A stretch of DNA of 64,000 nucleotides from Novosphingopyxis sp965218915 (GTDB lineage Bacteria; Pseudomonadota; Alphaproteobacteria; Sphingomonadales; Sphingomonadaceae), in the NCBI RefSeq assembly GCF_965218915.1, contig NZ_OZ244708.1, positions 186,001 through 250,000 on the forward strand, read 5' to 3'. This document shows positions 27,664 to 39,875 of this stretch, one piece after another. A model generated the notes under the pieces. The model worked only from the letters and a program-made list of their open reading frames with translations, was not told where the DNA came from and ran no database searches. The position numbers and the translations under genes are program-made. Each line of letters opens with the position of its first letter. The stretch's first letter is position 1.

Positions 27664-29205
27664 ATGGCACTCGCCATGAACGCTGATGCGACAGCCGCGT
27701 ACCTGAAGGCGATCGATCCGGGCGACGCGGCCAAAGTTATAGCAACCGGCATGGATATGGTGCGCGGCGGCATCGGCGCACCGGTCATTCCGCTCGTCCG
27801 GGACGCACTTGTACATCATCCCCGCGACGCGGTCTTGTGGCAGCTGCTTGGCTTGGCCGCGCGGCTCGAACAGGACGGCGCGCTGGCGCTGGAAGCCTTT
27901 GCAAGGGCGGCGGAACTGGCACCAAACGACGCGCTGATCGCGCAGAGCCATGCTCAGGCGGCGCTCGAGGCGGGGCGTCCCGCGGTCGGCCTGTTCGATC
28001 GCGCGGCGATCCTCGCGCCGCAGCATGGCGCGGTGTTGCTGGGCCGGGCCGCGGCCATGGTCGCCGCGGGGCGGTCTGACGAATCGGTACGCGGCTTGCG
28101 GCGGTTGCTTGCCGCCAATCCGTTGTGGATCGACGGCCATCGGGCACTGGCGAAAATCGTCGGCCAGCTGGGACATTTCGGCGATCCGCGCGCGAGCCTG
28201 GCCGAAGCGCTGGTGCAGGCGCGGGCGGTGCCGGAGCTGCATCAGGCCCTCATCGCCACAGACTTCGATCTCGCCGATTACGCGGCGGCGGACCGCCATC
28301 TCGCCGATGCGCGTACGGTCCTGCCGCCCGCGCGCTGGCTCGACAGCTGGTCGGCATTTTGCGCATCCGAACTGAGCGAAATCGCCCGGGCCGACAGCCT
28401 GTTCGAAGCCATGGGCTCGCCTGCCGATATCGACGAAGCCCTGCGGCGCTCACGCCATGAAATCCGGGCGGGCCGGGCGGGCCGGGCGCTGGCGATTGCA
28501 GAAGCGTGGACGGCGCGGGACGGGGGGGGTGTGCTGTGGCCCTATCTGGAACTCGGCTGGCGCCTGACGGACGATCCCCGCTGGCAGTGGCTCGAGGGCG
28601 ATCGGCGCTTCGTCGGCGTTTACGATCTGTCCCATCGTCTGGAGTCGTTGACCGATCTCGCGGGGTGCCTGCGCAAGCTTCATTTCGCGGACAGACAGCC
28701 GCTCGATCAGTCGCTGCGGGGCGGCACCCAGACCGACGGGCCGTTGCTGTCCAGACTCGAACCGGAGATCGCGGCGTTGCGCAAGGTCATATTGTCGGCG
28801 GTTCGGGACTATGCGGCGCAGCTTCCGCCGCCCGATCCGGGCCATCCGCTGCTCCTGGCGCATCGCGCACCGCTCAAGTTCGCCGGGTCGTGGTCGGTTC
28901 GGCTGACGCGGCAGGGCTTCCATGTCGATCATGTGCACAGCCAAGGCTGGATCAGCTCGGCGTTTTATATCGCGTTGCCGGAGCCTTCCATGGGGCGCGG
29001 CGAGGGCGAGCGTGCGCATGACGGCTGGCTCAGCCTCGGCGAATGCCGCGAGCTTGCGCCCGGTCTGGCCCCGATCCGGTTGATCGAACCGAAGCCCGGG
29101 CGCCTCGTGCTGTTCCCTTCCACCATGTGGCATGGTACGCGGCCCTTTGCCGAGGGCGAGCGGCTGACCGTGGCCTTCGATGTGGCCCGACCGCGCCCGC
29201 ATTGA
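27664..29205 (+). CDS. TPR protein with C-terminal 2-oxoglutarate/Fe(II) oxygenase domain
   Basis: 513 residues from the ATG at 27664; 27676 is an alternative, and neither has a strong ribosome-binding site. The N-terminal two thirds are Ala/Leu-rich TPR-like helices (AVLWQLLGLAARLEQDGALALEAFARAAELAPND). The C-terminal domain fits the 2OG-FeII_Oxy_5 type (PF13759): HVDHVHSQGWISSAFYIALP with H420 and D422, RLVLFPSTMWHGTRPF with H490, and R500 in RLTVAFD. These are the iron and 2-oxoglutarate ligands. It probably hydroxylates a protein bound by the TPRs. It lies between a TonB-dependent receptor and a TPR-sulfotransferase. Confidence 0.82.
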   Translation: MALAMNADATAAYLKAIDPGDAAKVIATGMDMVRGGIGAPVIPLVRDALVHHPRDAVLWQLLGLAARLEQDGALALEAFARAAELAPNDALIAQSHAQAALEAGRPAVGLFDRAAILAPQHGAVLLGRAAAMVAAGRSDESVRGLRRLLAANPLWIDGHRALAKIVGQLGHFGDPRASLAEALVQARAVPELHQALIATDFDLADYAAADRHLADARTVLPPARWLDSWSAFCASELSEIARADSLFEAMGSPADIDEALRRSRHEIRAGRAGRALAIAEAWTARDGGGVLWPYLELGWRLTDDPRWQWLEGDRRFVGVYDLSHRLESLTDLAGCLRKLHFADRQPLDQSLRGGTQTDGPLLSRLEPEIAALRKVILSAVRDYAAQLPPPDPGHPLLLAHRAPLKFAGSWSVRLTRQGFHVDHVHSQGWISSAFYIALPEPSMGRGEGERAHDGWLSLGECRELAPGLAPIRLIEPKPGRLVLFPSTMWHGTRPFAEGERLTVAFDVARPRPH

Positions 29206-29234
29206 TCCCATCACGTTCCGGAAAGTTTCGTCCC

Positions 29235-31124
29235 ATGCCTCCACCGCCGCCCGAATATATGCTTCCCGCGATGCAGCTGTTTCGCGGCGGCGACATGGCG
29301 GGTGCGCTGGCGGCCGCCGAAACGGCGCTGGCCGTGCGCCCGGACGATCAGCCGCTGCTAGCGCTCGCATCGCTGGCAGCGCTGCAGCTTGCCCGTCCGG
29401 AACGGGCCGTCCCGCATCTGCGCGCGCATCATGCGCTCGCCCCGTCCGATCATGCGGTGAAGGCCAATCTGGCGACCGCGCTTGCCGAGACCGGCGCGCG
29501 GGACGAGGCGCTGGGGCTGGCGGCGGGCTCTTCGCATCACGCGCTTGCCCGGCTCGAAGCCTTTCTGCGGCAGGAGGATGGCGACGACGTGGGCGCCATG
29601 GCCGCTTATGAACGCGCGGTGTCGGCCAAGCCGGAAGATATGCAGAGCTGGAACAATCTCGGTAATCTTCGCGCGGGCTGCGGCGACGTGGATGGTGCCG
29701 TGGTCGCTTTGGAACGGGCGATTACCATCGCTCCGAACCAGATCGGTATCTATCTCAACCTGTCCGATGTCCTGTCCAAGGCGGATCGGCAGGGTCCGCG
29801 TCTGGTGACGACGAGCGTGGCGATGAAGCAGGCGCCGGACGATCCGGATGTGCTCACCGAGCACGGCATCGCGCTCGCGGCGAACGAGCGCGATGCCGAA
29901 GCCGCCGACGTGCTGCAGCGGGCGGTTGATCGCTTTTCCCTTACGCACCCGCCCCGGATAAAGCCCGCCCATATCGAGCTGGCGATCCTGCTCGAGACGC
30001 TCAACCGCGTCGCCGATCTGGAGACGCTGGTCGCGACTTGCGAAGCCGCAGGCATTGCCGATGAAGAAATGGCCTTCCTCAAGGCCTGGATGTTGCGGCG
30101 GACCGGCAATCATGAAAGCGCGTGGCAATTCGCCCAGGCGATTCCCGATACGATCAACCCTGTGCGCACCGCGCAACTACGCGCGGGCATCGCCGATCGC
30201 CTCGGCAAGACCGATCTCGCCTTCGCGCAATTCACGCGAATGAATCGGCTGGCGCTGGCAGAAAGCGGGCCGCGGCCGAAGGAACCGACCTACCGCGAGC
30301 GAATCGATGGCGAGACGGCGTTCTGGACGGACGCACGGCTGGGCTTGCCGGGATCGGCACGGATCGAGGACGATCTGGACGATCCGGTGTTTCTGGTGGG
30401 CTTTCCGCGGTCGGGCACGACCTTGCTCGACACCATGTTGATGGGCGCGCCTGCGCTCCATGTGCTCGAGGAGCAGCCGGTCCTGGCGCAGACCGCGATC
30501 GGGCTCGATCCGGAGGCGGTTCTCGAACTGTCCGACGACGACGTTGTGCGGCTGCGTGCGCGGTATTTCGCCTTGGTAGCGGAGCGGGCTGCAATACCGG
30601 ACGGCAAACGCATCGTCGACAAGCATCCGCTGCAGATGACGAAACTGCCTCTGATCCATCGCCTGTTTCCCAAGGCCCAGATCATCCTGGCCGAACGGCA
30701 TCCGTTCGATGCGGTGCTGAGCTGCTTCATGGCCAATTTTCGGCTTAATCCGGCGATGCGCAGCTTCACCTCGCTGGACGAGGCGGCGCGGACCTATGAT
30801 AGCGTGTTCACCAATTGGAATAATGCGAGCGCGGCATTGCCGGTCGATGTGCGACGGGTTCGCTACGAGCGCCTGATCGCGGACGCGCAATGCGAACTGC
30901 GGCCGCTGATCGATTGGCTAGGTCTCGCCTGGAGCGAGGATCTTCTCGACAACAGCGGCATCGCCCGGCGGCGCGGCCGGATCAAGACAGCGAGTTACTC
31001 GCAGGTGGGTGAGCCGCTTTACAATCGCGCCATCGGCCGATGGAAGCGCTATCGCGAACAACTGGAACCGATATTTCCAACGCTTGCCACATGGGTGAAA
31101 CGAATGGATTATGAAGCGGATTAA
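29235..31124 (+). CDS. TPR protein with C-terminal sulfotransferase domain
   Basis: 629 residues from the ATG at 29235. N-terminal TPR array (about 1-340; MQSWNNLGNLRAGCGDVDGAVVALERAI is split across TPR units) followed by a sulfotransferase domain. The PAPS 5'-phosphosulfate loop FLVGFPRSGTTLLDTML lies near 386-402, and RHPFDAVLSCFMANF matches the 3'-phosphate-binding region. TPR-sulfotransferases are common in sphingomonads and resemble in outline the tyrosine sulfotransferases, but the acceptor here is unknown. The gene starts 29 bases after the oxygenase, so both are likely one transcript. Confidence 0.88.
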   Translation: MPPPPPEYMLPAMQLFRGGDMAGALAAAETALAVRPDDQPLLALASLAALQLARPERAVPHLRAHHALAPSDHAVKANLATALAETGARDEALGLAAGSSHHALARLEAFLRQEDGDDVGAMAAYERAVSAKPEDMQSWNNLGNLRAGCGDVDGAVVALERAITIAPNQIGIYLNLSDVLSKADRQGPRLVTTSVAMKQAPDDPDVLTEHGIALAANERDAEAADVLQRAVDRFSLTHPPRIKPAHIELAILLETLNRVADLETLVATCEAAGIADEEMAFLKAWMLRRTGNHESAWQFAQAIPDTINPVRTAQLRAGIADRLGKTDLAFAQFTRMNRLALAESGPRPKEPTYRERIDGETAFWTDARLGLPGSARIEDDLDDPVFLVGFPRSGTTLLDTMLMGAPALHVLEEQPVLAQTAIGLDPEAVLELSDDDVVRLRARYFALVAERAAIPDGKRIVDKHPLQMTKLPLIHRLFPKAQIILAERHPFDAVLSCFMANFRLNPAMRSFTSLDEAARTYDSVFTNWNNASAALPVDVRRVRYERLIADAQCELRPLIDWLGLAWSEDLLDNSGIARRRGRIKTASYSQVGEPLYNRAIGRWKRYREQLEPIFPTLATWVKRMDYEAD

Positions 31125-31142
31125 CGGGCGTAACCCGCGACC

Positions 31143-31454
31143 TTAGTTGCCCGCTCGTCCATATCCCTGGGTCTGCGATCTTTCAATCTCCTGACGGCTC
31201 TGCGCTTTCTGCGCCGCCCATTCGGCAGCCGTCGCGCAAACCCGGCGTGACCGCACACGGCTTCCCGTATCTTGAATCTTGCGGCAGATCATACGCGACT
31301 GATCGCCCATATCTTCCTTGTCGGCCATTTTGTCCTCGACGACCCGGACCTTGGTCTCTTGCGCTTCGCTGTTTGTGCTCTTCTCCTGAGCGTTTGCGGA
31401 TGAAAGCCCGGCCAGCGACAAGGCAGCGAACGATAGGGCAATAAAATATTTCAT
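31143..31454 (-). CDS. Small secreted protein with C-x-TGSR-x-C motif
   Basis: 103 residues from the ATG at 31454, with GGAG upstream. Signal peptide ends at SSANA-Q. The mature part is acidic, then ends in MICRKIQDTGSRVRSRRVCATAAEWAAQK, a pattern (C-x5-TGSR-x5-C-x3-EW) that recurs in short alphaproteobacterial exported proteins of unknown function. The two Cys may form a disulfide. It is convergent with the sulfotransferase gene. Confidence 0.7.
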   Translation of the reverse strand: MKYFIALSFAALSLAGLSSANAQEKSTNSEAQETKVRVVEDKMADKEDMGDQSRMICRKIQDTGSRVRSRRVCATAAEWAAQKAQSRQEIERSQTQGYGRAGN

Positions 31455-31540
31455 GGGAATCGATCTCCAAAACAGGTCTGGATCATAGCGACTGTTGCCG
31501 GACTTCACAATATCCATGGAATGACCGGTAAATCCCTCCG

Positions 31541-34126
<2,586 letters not shown>

Positions 34127-34196
34127 GATGGCAAACCCTGTCGAATGAGGCGGCCGGCGAACCACGTCCGCAACCGGAATGTAAGGAAATCGACCA

Positions 34197-34227
34197 CCGA
34201 TATAATGTTGCATATATGCAACACAAG
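34197..34227 (-). promoter_or_regulatory. Candidate RpoH (heat-shock) promoter of clpB
   Basis: On the minus strand CTTG (34227-34224) is followed after 17 bases by ATTATATCGG (34206-34197). Alphaproteobacterial RpoH promoters follow CTTG-N17/18-CYTATNTNNG; only the first base of the second element differs. The spacer lies over a perfect 16-base palindrome GTTGCATATATGCAAC (34207-34222). Transcription would begin near 34190, giving a leader of roughly 60 bases. Confidence 0.6.
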
Positions 34228-34271
34228 GGAGCGGCGCGGCTTTCCGGTTGCGGAGCGGGCGCACGGCCATC

Positions 34272-36428
34272 ATGGTCGCCGCCATGGCCCGAAAATCCGT
34301 GCGCATCGCGCTTGCCGTACTCATCCTGCTGGCGCTCGTCGCCATCGCGCTGATGCTGTGGGAGCCGCTGTCGGTCGACCGCCATGCGCCGCCGCCGGCG
34401 CGCACCTATGACGCCGAGATCGTGCGCGACGATTGGGGCGTGCCGCATATTTTCGGGAAGACCGACGCGGACGTGGCGTATGGCGTCGCCTGGGCGCATT
34501 CGGAGGACGACTTTTCCACGATCGAGCAGGTCGCGGCGATGACGCGCGGACGCGCCGGGGCGATCATGGGGCAGGAAGGCGCGCAGATCGATTATGTCGA
34601 TCATCTGCTCGGCGTGGACGACACGGTGGATCGCACCTATGCCGCGATCCCCGCCGATACCCGGGCGATGTTGGACGCCTATGCCGCAGGGCTGAACGCC
34701 TATGCCAAGGCGCATCCGGACGAAGTGCGGCTCGACAAATTGTTTCCGGTGAACGGCAAGGATATCGCCGCGGGTTTCGTGCTGCGCTCGCCCTTCTTTT
34801 TCGGGCTGGGCGATGTGATCGGCGCGCTGGCCGAGGGCAAGGATTTGCCGGTGGAAGGCGGCCCGAAGCCGGACGCCAATTTGATGGCCCCGATCGGCAA
34901 GGACGCCGCAATGAACGGGTCCAACGCCTTTGCCGTGGCGCCGGGGCGAAGCGACGACCAGACCACGCGGCTCGTCTCCAACTCGCATCAGCCCTGGCGC
35001 GGCCAGGTCGCCTGGTACGAACTGGTTGTCGAGAGCGGGCAGGGCATGCATTTTGCGGGCGCGACTTTTCCGGGATCGCCGTTTCTGTTCCTGGGCCATA
35101 ACGAAAATCTTGGCTGGACCAACACCGTCAACCGGCCCGATCTGACCGATGTCTACAAGCTGGTGCTGGACGATAGCGGGGAGAAATACCGGCTCGACGG
35201 GAAATGGCTGCCGCTGGAGAAGAAGCGCGTGATCCTTCCGGTCAAGTTCGGCCCGCTGGTCTTGCCGATCATGAAGACCGTATGGCGGTCGAAGCACGGC
35301 CCGGTAATCAAGAACGAGCGTGGTGCCTTCGCCATCCGTTATGCCGGGATCGGTGAGGCGCGGATGATGGAGCAATATTACAAGCTGACGCGCGCCAAGA
35401 CGTTTGCAGAGTGGCAGCAGGTGATGGCGATCCAGGGGGTGCCCGCCACCAATTTCATTTACGCCGACAAGGCCGGTAATATCGGGCTGTTCTACAACGC
35501 GCTGTTCCCGGACCGGAAGGTGCTGGCTAACTGGCGCGGCGTGCTGCCGGGCGATCGCAGCGACCTGATCTGGCAGGGCTTCGTTCCGTGGGACAAGGTG
35601 CCGCGCAATGTCGATCCTGCGTCGGGCTACATCATCAATTCGAACAACACCCCCTATGTCGCGGCCGGGCCGGGGGACGAGATCGATCCCAAAACCGTCT
35701 CGCCGCTGCTCGGCGTGGAGCTCGGCACGACCAACCGCGCGCGCCGCGCGATCGAGCTGTTCGAGGCGGCGGGCCAGATATCGCGGCAGGATTTGTACCG
35801 GATCAAATATGACCGCGCCTATTCGCATGCGAGCTACGCCAATGTCTGGATGCAGCGCCTGCTCGCGCTCGATCCGCAGGGCGACGGGCAGATCGCCGAG
35901 GGACAGAAGTTGCTGCGCGCCTGGGACTGGAACATGGACGGCAAGGGCAAGGGCGACGCGCTGGCCCTCGTCCTGCTGCGCCCGGCGATGCGGGCAAGTT
36001 ACAAGAGCGAAGCGCCGCCCGATGCGCGCGAGGAGCTGACCAAGGCGGTACGATATCTGAGCGGCACCTACGGCACGCTCGATCCGCCGCTCGGCAGCGT
36101 GATCCGCGTGCGGCAGGGCAATACCGACCTGCCGATGGACGGCGGGCCGGACACGCTGCGCGCGGCCACCCTGTGGGACGAAAGCCCGGACGACCACCGC
36201 CTGCTGGTCAAGCATGGCGACAGCTTCATCATGTTCGTCGAATGGCCCAAGGATGGCCCCGTCCGCTCACGTTCGATCCAGCCATTCGGCGCGGCGACGA
36301 CGCGGCCGAATTCGCCCCATTATGCCGATCAGGCGGCGTTGTTCGTCGAAAAACGAACGAAACCGGTCTATTTTACGCGCGAGTCTCTGGAAGGTCACAG
36401 CGAACGGCGATATCGTCCGGGACAATAG
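34272..36428 (+). CDS. Penicillin acylase family (Ntn-hydrolase) protein
   Basis: 718 residues from the ATG at 34272; 34284 is also possible. An N-terminal hydrophobic segment (IALAVLILLALVAIALML) is a signal or anchor. A-chain motifs (RDDWGVPHIFGKTDADVAYGVAWAHSEDDF) precede GSNAFAVAP, where the Ser is the expected N-terminal nucleophile after self-cleavage, and SNSHQPW. FLGHNENLGWTNT is the typical B-chain segment. Family members deacylate beta-lactams, acyl-homoserine lactones or other amides; the substrate is unknown. Divergent from clpB. Confidence 0.88.
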   Translation: MVAAMARKSVRIALAVLILLALVAIALMLWEPLSVDRHAPPPARTYDAEIVRDDWGVPHIFGKTDADVAYGVAWAHSEDDFSTIEQVAAMTRGRAGAIMGQEGAQIDYVDHLLGVDDTVDRTYAAIPADTRAMLDAYAAGLNAYAKAHPDEVRLDKLFPVNGKDIAAGFVLRSPFFFGLGDVIGALAEGKDLPVEGGPKPDANLMAPIGKDAAMNGSNAFAVAPGRSDDQTTRLVSNSHQPWRGQVAWYELVVESGQGMHFAGATFPGSPFLFLGHNENLGWTNTVNRPDLTDVYKLVLDDSGEKYRLDGKWLPLEKKRVILPVKFGPLVLPIMKTVWRSKHGPVIKNERGAFAIRYAGIGEARMMEQYYKLTRAKTFAEWQQVMAIQGVPATNFIYADKAGNIGLFYNALFPDRKVLANWRGVLPGDRSDLIWQGFVPWDKVPRNVDPASGYIINSNNTPYVAAGPGDEIDPKTVSPLLGVELGTTNRARRAIELFEAAGQISRQDLYRIKYDRAYSHASYANVWMQRLLALDPQGDGQIAEGQKLLRAWDWNMDGKGKGDALALVLLRPAMRASYKSEAPPDAREELTKAVRYLSGTYGTLDPPLGSVIRVRQGNTDLPMDGGPDTLRAATLWDESPDDHRLLVKHGDSFIMFVEWPKDGPVRSRSIQPFGAATTRPNSPHYADQAALFVEKRTKPVYFTRESLEGHSERRYRPGQ

Positions 36429-36509
36429 GTCTGTCGGCGACGTCGTCACCGAGTCGTTAAGGATGAAATATCGCGCGCTCCAGCGCTATCACGGGGAAGG
36501 AAATAATCC

Positions 36510-39500
36510 ATGCGTCTGATCACGAAGCTCGCTCTCGCCAGCTGCACCGCCGCGCTTGCCGCAGGCTGTACCCATGTCCAGCCGGACATGGCGATGGCGC
36601 CAGATGCGGCGATGCCAAGGGATGCGGCAATGTCGGAAACTTACGCCGCCAAGGCCGCGCCGGTCCAAGAGTTGGTCGATCAGGTCGATATTCCCTATAC
36701 CAAGTTCACGCTCGACAACGGGCTCACGGTCATCGTCAACGAAGACCGCAAGGCGCCGATCGTCGCGGTGTCGGTGTGGTACGATGTCGGCTCGGCCAAC
36801 GAGCCCAAGGGCAAGACCGGTTACGCCCATCTGTTCGAGCATATCATGTTCAACGGCTCGGAAAACGCGCCGGGCGACTATTTCACCTACACCAAGAAGA
36901 TCGGCGCGACCGATCTCAACGGCACCACCTGGCTCGATCGCACCAATTATTTCGAGACGGTGCCGCGCTCGGCGCTGGAATCGGCGTTGTTCCTGGAGAG
37001 CGACCGGATGGGCAATCTGCTCGGCGGGCTCGATCAGGCGAAGCTCGACAACCAGATCGGCGTGGTCTCGAACGAGAAGCGCCAGGGCGACAACCAGCCC
37101 TATGGCTTGGTCGGCTACAAGCAGACCGAGCTGCTTTACCCCGAAGATCATCCCTATGGCCACGAGACGATCGGCACGCTCGCGGACCTGGAGAACGCCT
37201 CGCTGGGCGACATCAAGGGCTGGTTCACCGATCATTACGCGCCGAACAATTCGATCCTGGTGCTGTCGGGCGATATCTCCGCGGCCGAGGCCAGGCCGCT
37301 GGTCCAGAAATGGTTCGGCGGCATTCCGAAGGGCCCGGCGGTCAAGCCGGTGACCGCCGATGTGCCGACGCTCGATGCGGTCAAGACCATCGTGTTGCAC
37401 GACAAGGTGCCGACCACGCGCATCTATCGCGACTGGGCGATGCCCGGCCTCAACGATCCCAGCTACACCGCGCTCGACGTGGCCGCCTCGGTACTCGGCG
37501 GGCTGTCGAGCTCGCGGCTCGACAATATTCTCGTGCGCAAGGAGCAGAGCGCGGTTGCCGTATCGGCCTATCTGCAGCCGTTCACCCACGGTTCGATGAT
37601 GAACATTCAGGTCGATGTGAAGCCGGGTGAGGACCCCGATGCGGTCAATGCGCGGCTCGATCAGATCGTCGCCGATTTCATCAAGAATGGCCCGACCGCC
37701 GAAGAGGTCAAGCGCGTCGCCACCAGCGAGGCGGCGAACCGCATCGCCGGGCTGGAGCAGGTGGGCGGCTTCGGCGGCAAGGCCGTCGCGTTGGCGCAGG
37801 GCCAGCTCTATTCGGACGACCCGGAATATTACAAGAAGGAGCTCGATCGACTCGCCAATATGACGCCGGCCAAGGTGACCGCGGCGATGCAGAAGTGGAT
37901 GACGCGGCCCTATGCGGAAATCCGGGTCGATCCGGGCGAGCGCGATGCTTATGAGGAGGTTTCGGCCGGGGCGGGCGGCAGCATCGCCGACGGCTCGGTG
38001 CCCGCCCCCAATTATTACCATGCGCCGGGCGGCGACTGGATGGCGCCGGCCAGCGACCTGCCGTTGACCTTTCAGGACCGCAGCCAGTTCCCCGAACCCG
38101 GGCCGACGCCCGATCTCGATTATCCTGAGGTCGAGACCGCCCAGCTGAGCAACGGCATCCCGGTCTATTTCGCGCGGCGCGACGCCGTGCCGGTGGTGCG
38201 CGTGGCGGTCAGTTTCGATGCCGGCTACGCGTCCGATCCCAAGGACGCGCTCGGCACCGTCGGCCTGATGACCCGGATGCTCGACGAGGGCACGACATCG
38301 CTGAACGCGATCCAGCTGGCCGAGGCGCAGGAATCGCTCGGCGCCGATCTGTCGGCCAGTTCCAGCCTCGATCGCACCGAAGTCGATGTGCGCGCGATGA
38401 AGGCCAATCTGGCGCCGACGCTCGATCTGATGGCCGACGTGATCAAGAACCCGGCGTTCGACGCCGCCGAGCTTGAGCGCGTGCGCATCCAGCAGATTAC
38501 GCGCATCAAGGCCGAGAGCACGCAGCCGCAGAGCCTCGCCTTCCGCGTGCTGCCACCCATGCTCTATGGCGAGCAGCACCCTTACGGTGTGCCGTTCACC
38601 GGAACCGGCGATGAGGAGGTGGTGGCGCGCCTGACGCGCGACGATCTCGCCAGCTTCCACCAGCGCTGGATGCGGCCCGACAAGGCGAAGATTTTCGTGG
38701 TGGGCGATACCAGCCTGGCCGAGATCAAGCCCATGCTCGAACAGCGTTTCGGCCAGTGGAAGGCGACCGGCGCTGCGGCCCCGGACAAGGTCTTCACCAA
38801 TCCGGTCGCGTCCGATCGGGGCAAGATCATCGTCATAAACCGCCCCAACTCGCCGCAGTCGCTGATCCTTGCCGGCGAAGTGCTCGGCGTTAAAGGCACC
38901 GACGATCTGCTGCCGCTACAGGCGGCCAATGAAGTGTTGGGCGGGGACTTCCTATCGCGCATCAACATGGACCTGCGCGAAACCAAGGGCTGGGCCTACG
39001 GAGCGTTCACCTTCTTGCAGCGCCCCGAAGAGCAGGTTCCGCTGATGGTATACGCGCCGGTGCAGACCAACCAGACCGGGCCGTCGGTCAAGGCGCTGAT
39101 GGAGCAGATGAACGCGTTCAACGGCGCGAACGGCGTCACGCCGGACGAGTTGGAGCGCACGGTGCGCGGCAACACGCTGGAGCTGGCCGGCGACTTCGAG
39201 CAGTCGAGCGCGGTGCTGGGCCAGATGCAGCAGGATGTGCTCTACGGCCGTCCGCTGGATTATGCCGATACGATCGCCGATCGTTACGAAGCCCTGACCG
39301 CGCCGCAGCTCGACGCGGCGATGCGCGCGGCGCTGAACGTGCCGCAGCTGACCTGGCTGATCGTCGGCGATGCCGCCAAGATCCAGGGCCAGCTGACCGA
39401 TATCGGCCTGCCGGTGGAATATCGCGGCTTCGATCCCGCTGCTGCGGCGCCTGCCGCCGCCCCGGCCGCGGACGAGGCCGCCGGAGAGGACATGGAAACC

Positions 39501-39512
39501 TCGGAGCAGTAA
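36510..39512 (+). CDS. M16-family zinc peptidase, duplicated domain lipoprotein
   Basis: 1000 residues, two M16 units in one chain. A lipoprotein signal ends in LAAGC. The first unit has the inverted zinc motif HLFEH at about 107-111 in YAHLFEHIMFNGSENAPG with the downstream glutamate in the expected place. The second unit (about 545-960, from LSNGIPVYFARRD) has no HxxEH and should be structural, as in other pitrilysin-like bacterial proteins. Probably periplasmic, degrading peptides or misfolded proteins. GGGGAAGGAAATAATCC precedes the start. Confidence 0.92.
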   Translation: MRLITKLALASCTAALAAGCTHVQPDMAMAPDAAMPRDAAMSETYAAKAAPVQELVDQVDIPYTKFTLDNGLTVIVNEDRKAPIVAVSVWYDVGSANEPKGKTGYAHLFEHIMFNGSENAPGDYFTYTKKIGATDLNGTTWLDRTNYFETVPRSALESALFLESDRMGNLLGGLDQAKLDNQIGVVSNEKRQGDNQPYGLVGYKQTELLYPEDHPYGHETIGTLADLENASLGDIKGWFTDHYAPNNSILVLSGDISAAEARPLVQKWFGGIPKGPAVKPVTADVPTLDAVKTIVLHDKVPTTRIYRDWAMPGLNDPSYTALDVAASVLGGLSSSRLDNILVRKEQSAVAVSAYLQPFTHGSMMNIQVDVKPGEDPDAVNARLDQIVADFIKNGPTAEEVKRVATSEAANRIAGLEQVGGFGGKAVALAQGQLYSDDPEYYKKELDRLANMTPAKVTAAMQKWMTRPYAEIRVDPGERDAYEEVSAGAGGSIADGSVPAPNYYHAPGGDWMAPASDLPLTFQDRSQFPEPGPTPDLDYPEVETAQLSNGIPVYFARRDAVPVVRVAVSFDAGYASDPKDALGTVGLMTRMLDEGTTSLNAIQLAEAQESLGADLSASSSLDRTEVDVRAMKANLAPTLDLMADVIKNPAFDAAELERVRIQQITRIKAESTQPQSLAFRVLPPMLYGEQHPYGVPFTGTGDEEVVARLTRDDLASFHQRWMRPDKAKIFVVGDTSLAEIKPMLEQRFGQWKATGAAAPDKVFTNPVASDRGKIIVINRPNSPQSLILAGEVLGVKGTDDLLPLQAANEVLGGDFLSRINMDLRETKGWAYGAFTFLQRPEEQVPLMVYAPVQTNQTGPSVKALMEQMNAFNGANGVTPDELERTVRGNTLELAGDFEQSSAVLGQMQQDVLYGRPLDYADTIADRYEALTAPQLDAAMRAALNVPQLTWLIVGDAAKIQGQLTDIGLPVEYRGFDPAAAAPAAAPAADEAAGEDMETSEQ

Positions 39513-39554
39513 TTCGTTCTACTGCTGCAACGAACTTTTATCAGGAGAATATAG

Positions 39555-39854
39555 ATGGCGAATGTCGATGGCACTTGGGCAGTGGCGGTCAAGACGCCGA
39601 TGGGCGATCAGAAGTCCGACCTGACGGTCAAGAGCGATGGCGACAGCTTTACCGGCAGCATGTCCGGCGCGATGGGATCGAACGACGTCAGCGGCAAGGT
39701 CGACGGCGATACGCTGACCTGGTCGATGGACATCACCAGCCCGATGCCGATGACGCTCGACAACAAGGCGACCGTCGATGGCGACAGCATGACGGGTACG
39801 GTCAAGGCCGGCGCGTTCGGCGACATGCCGCTGACCGGTGAGCGCAAGGCCTGA
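39555..39854 (+). CDS. Small conserved beta-rich protein, unknown function
   Basis: 99 residues, no signal peptide or Cys, almost entirely beta-prone with repeated DGD-x-x-TG and VDGDxLT/SM patterns (SDGDSFTGSMSGAMGS, KVDGDTLTWSMDI, VDGDSMTGTVKAGAFG). It looks like a short beta-barrel or lipocalin-like fold of three to four repeats. AGGAGAATATAG precedes the start. A strong terminator follows, so it is probably expressed with or independently of the M16 gene. The function is unknown. Confidence 0.75.
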   Translation: MANVDGTWAVAVKTPMGDQKSDLTVKSDGDSFTGSMSGAMGSNDVSGKVDGDTLTWSMDITSPMPMTLDNKATVDGDSMTGTVKAGAFGDMPLTGERKA

Positions 39855-39875
39855 GTTTCGGTCAATCGGTATACG

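Noticed and set aside
36489..38660. 723-codon open frame opposite the M16 peptidase gene
   Set aside because: Antisense shadow; composition and lack of motifs argue against coding, while the plus-strand gene has HLFEH and a lipobox.
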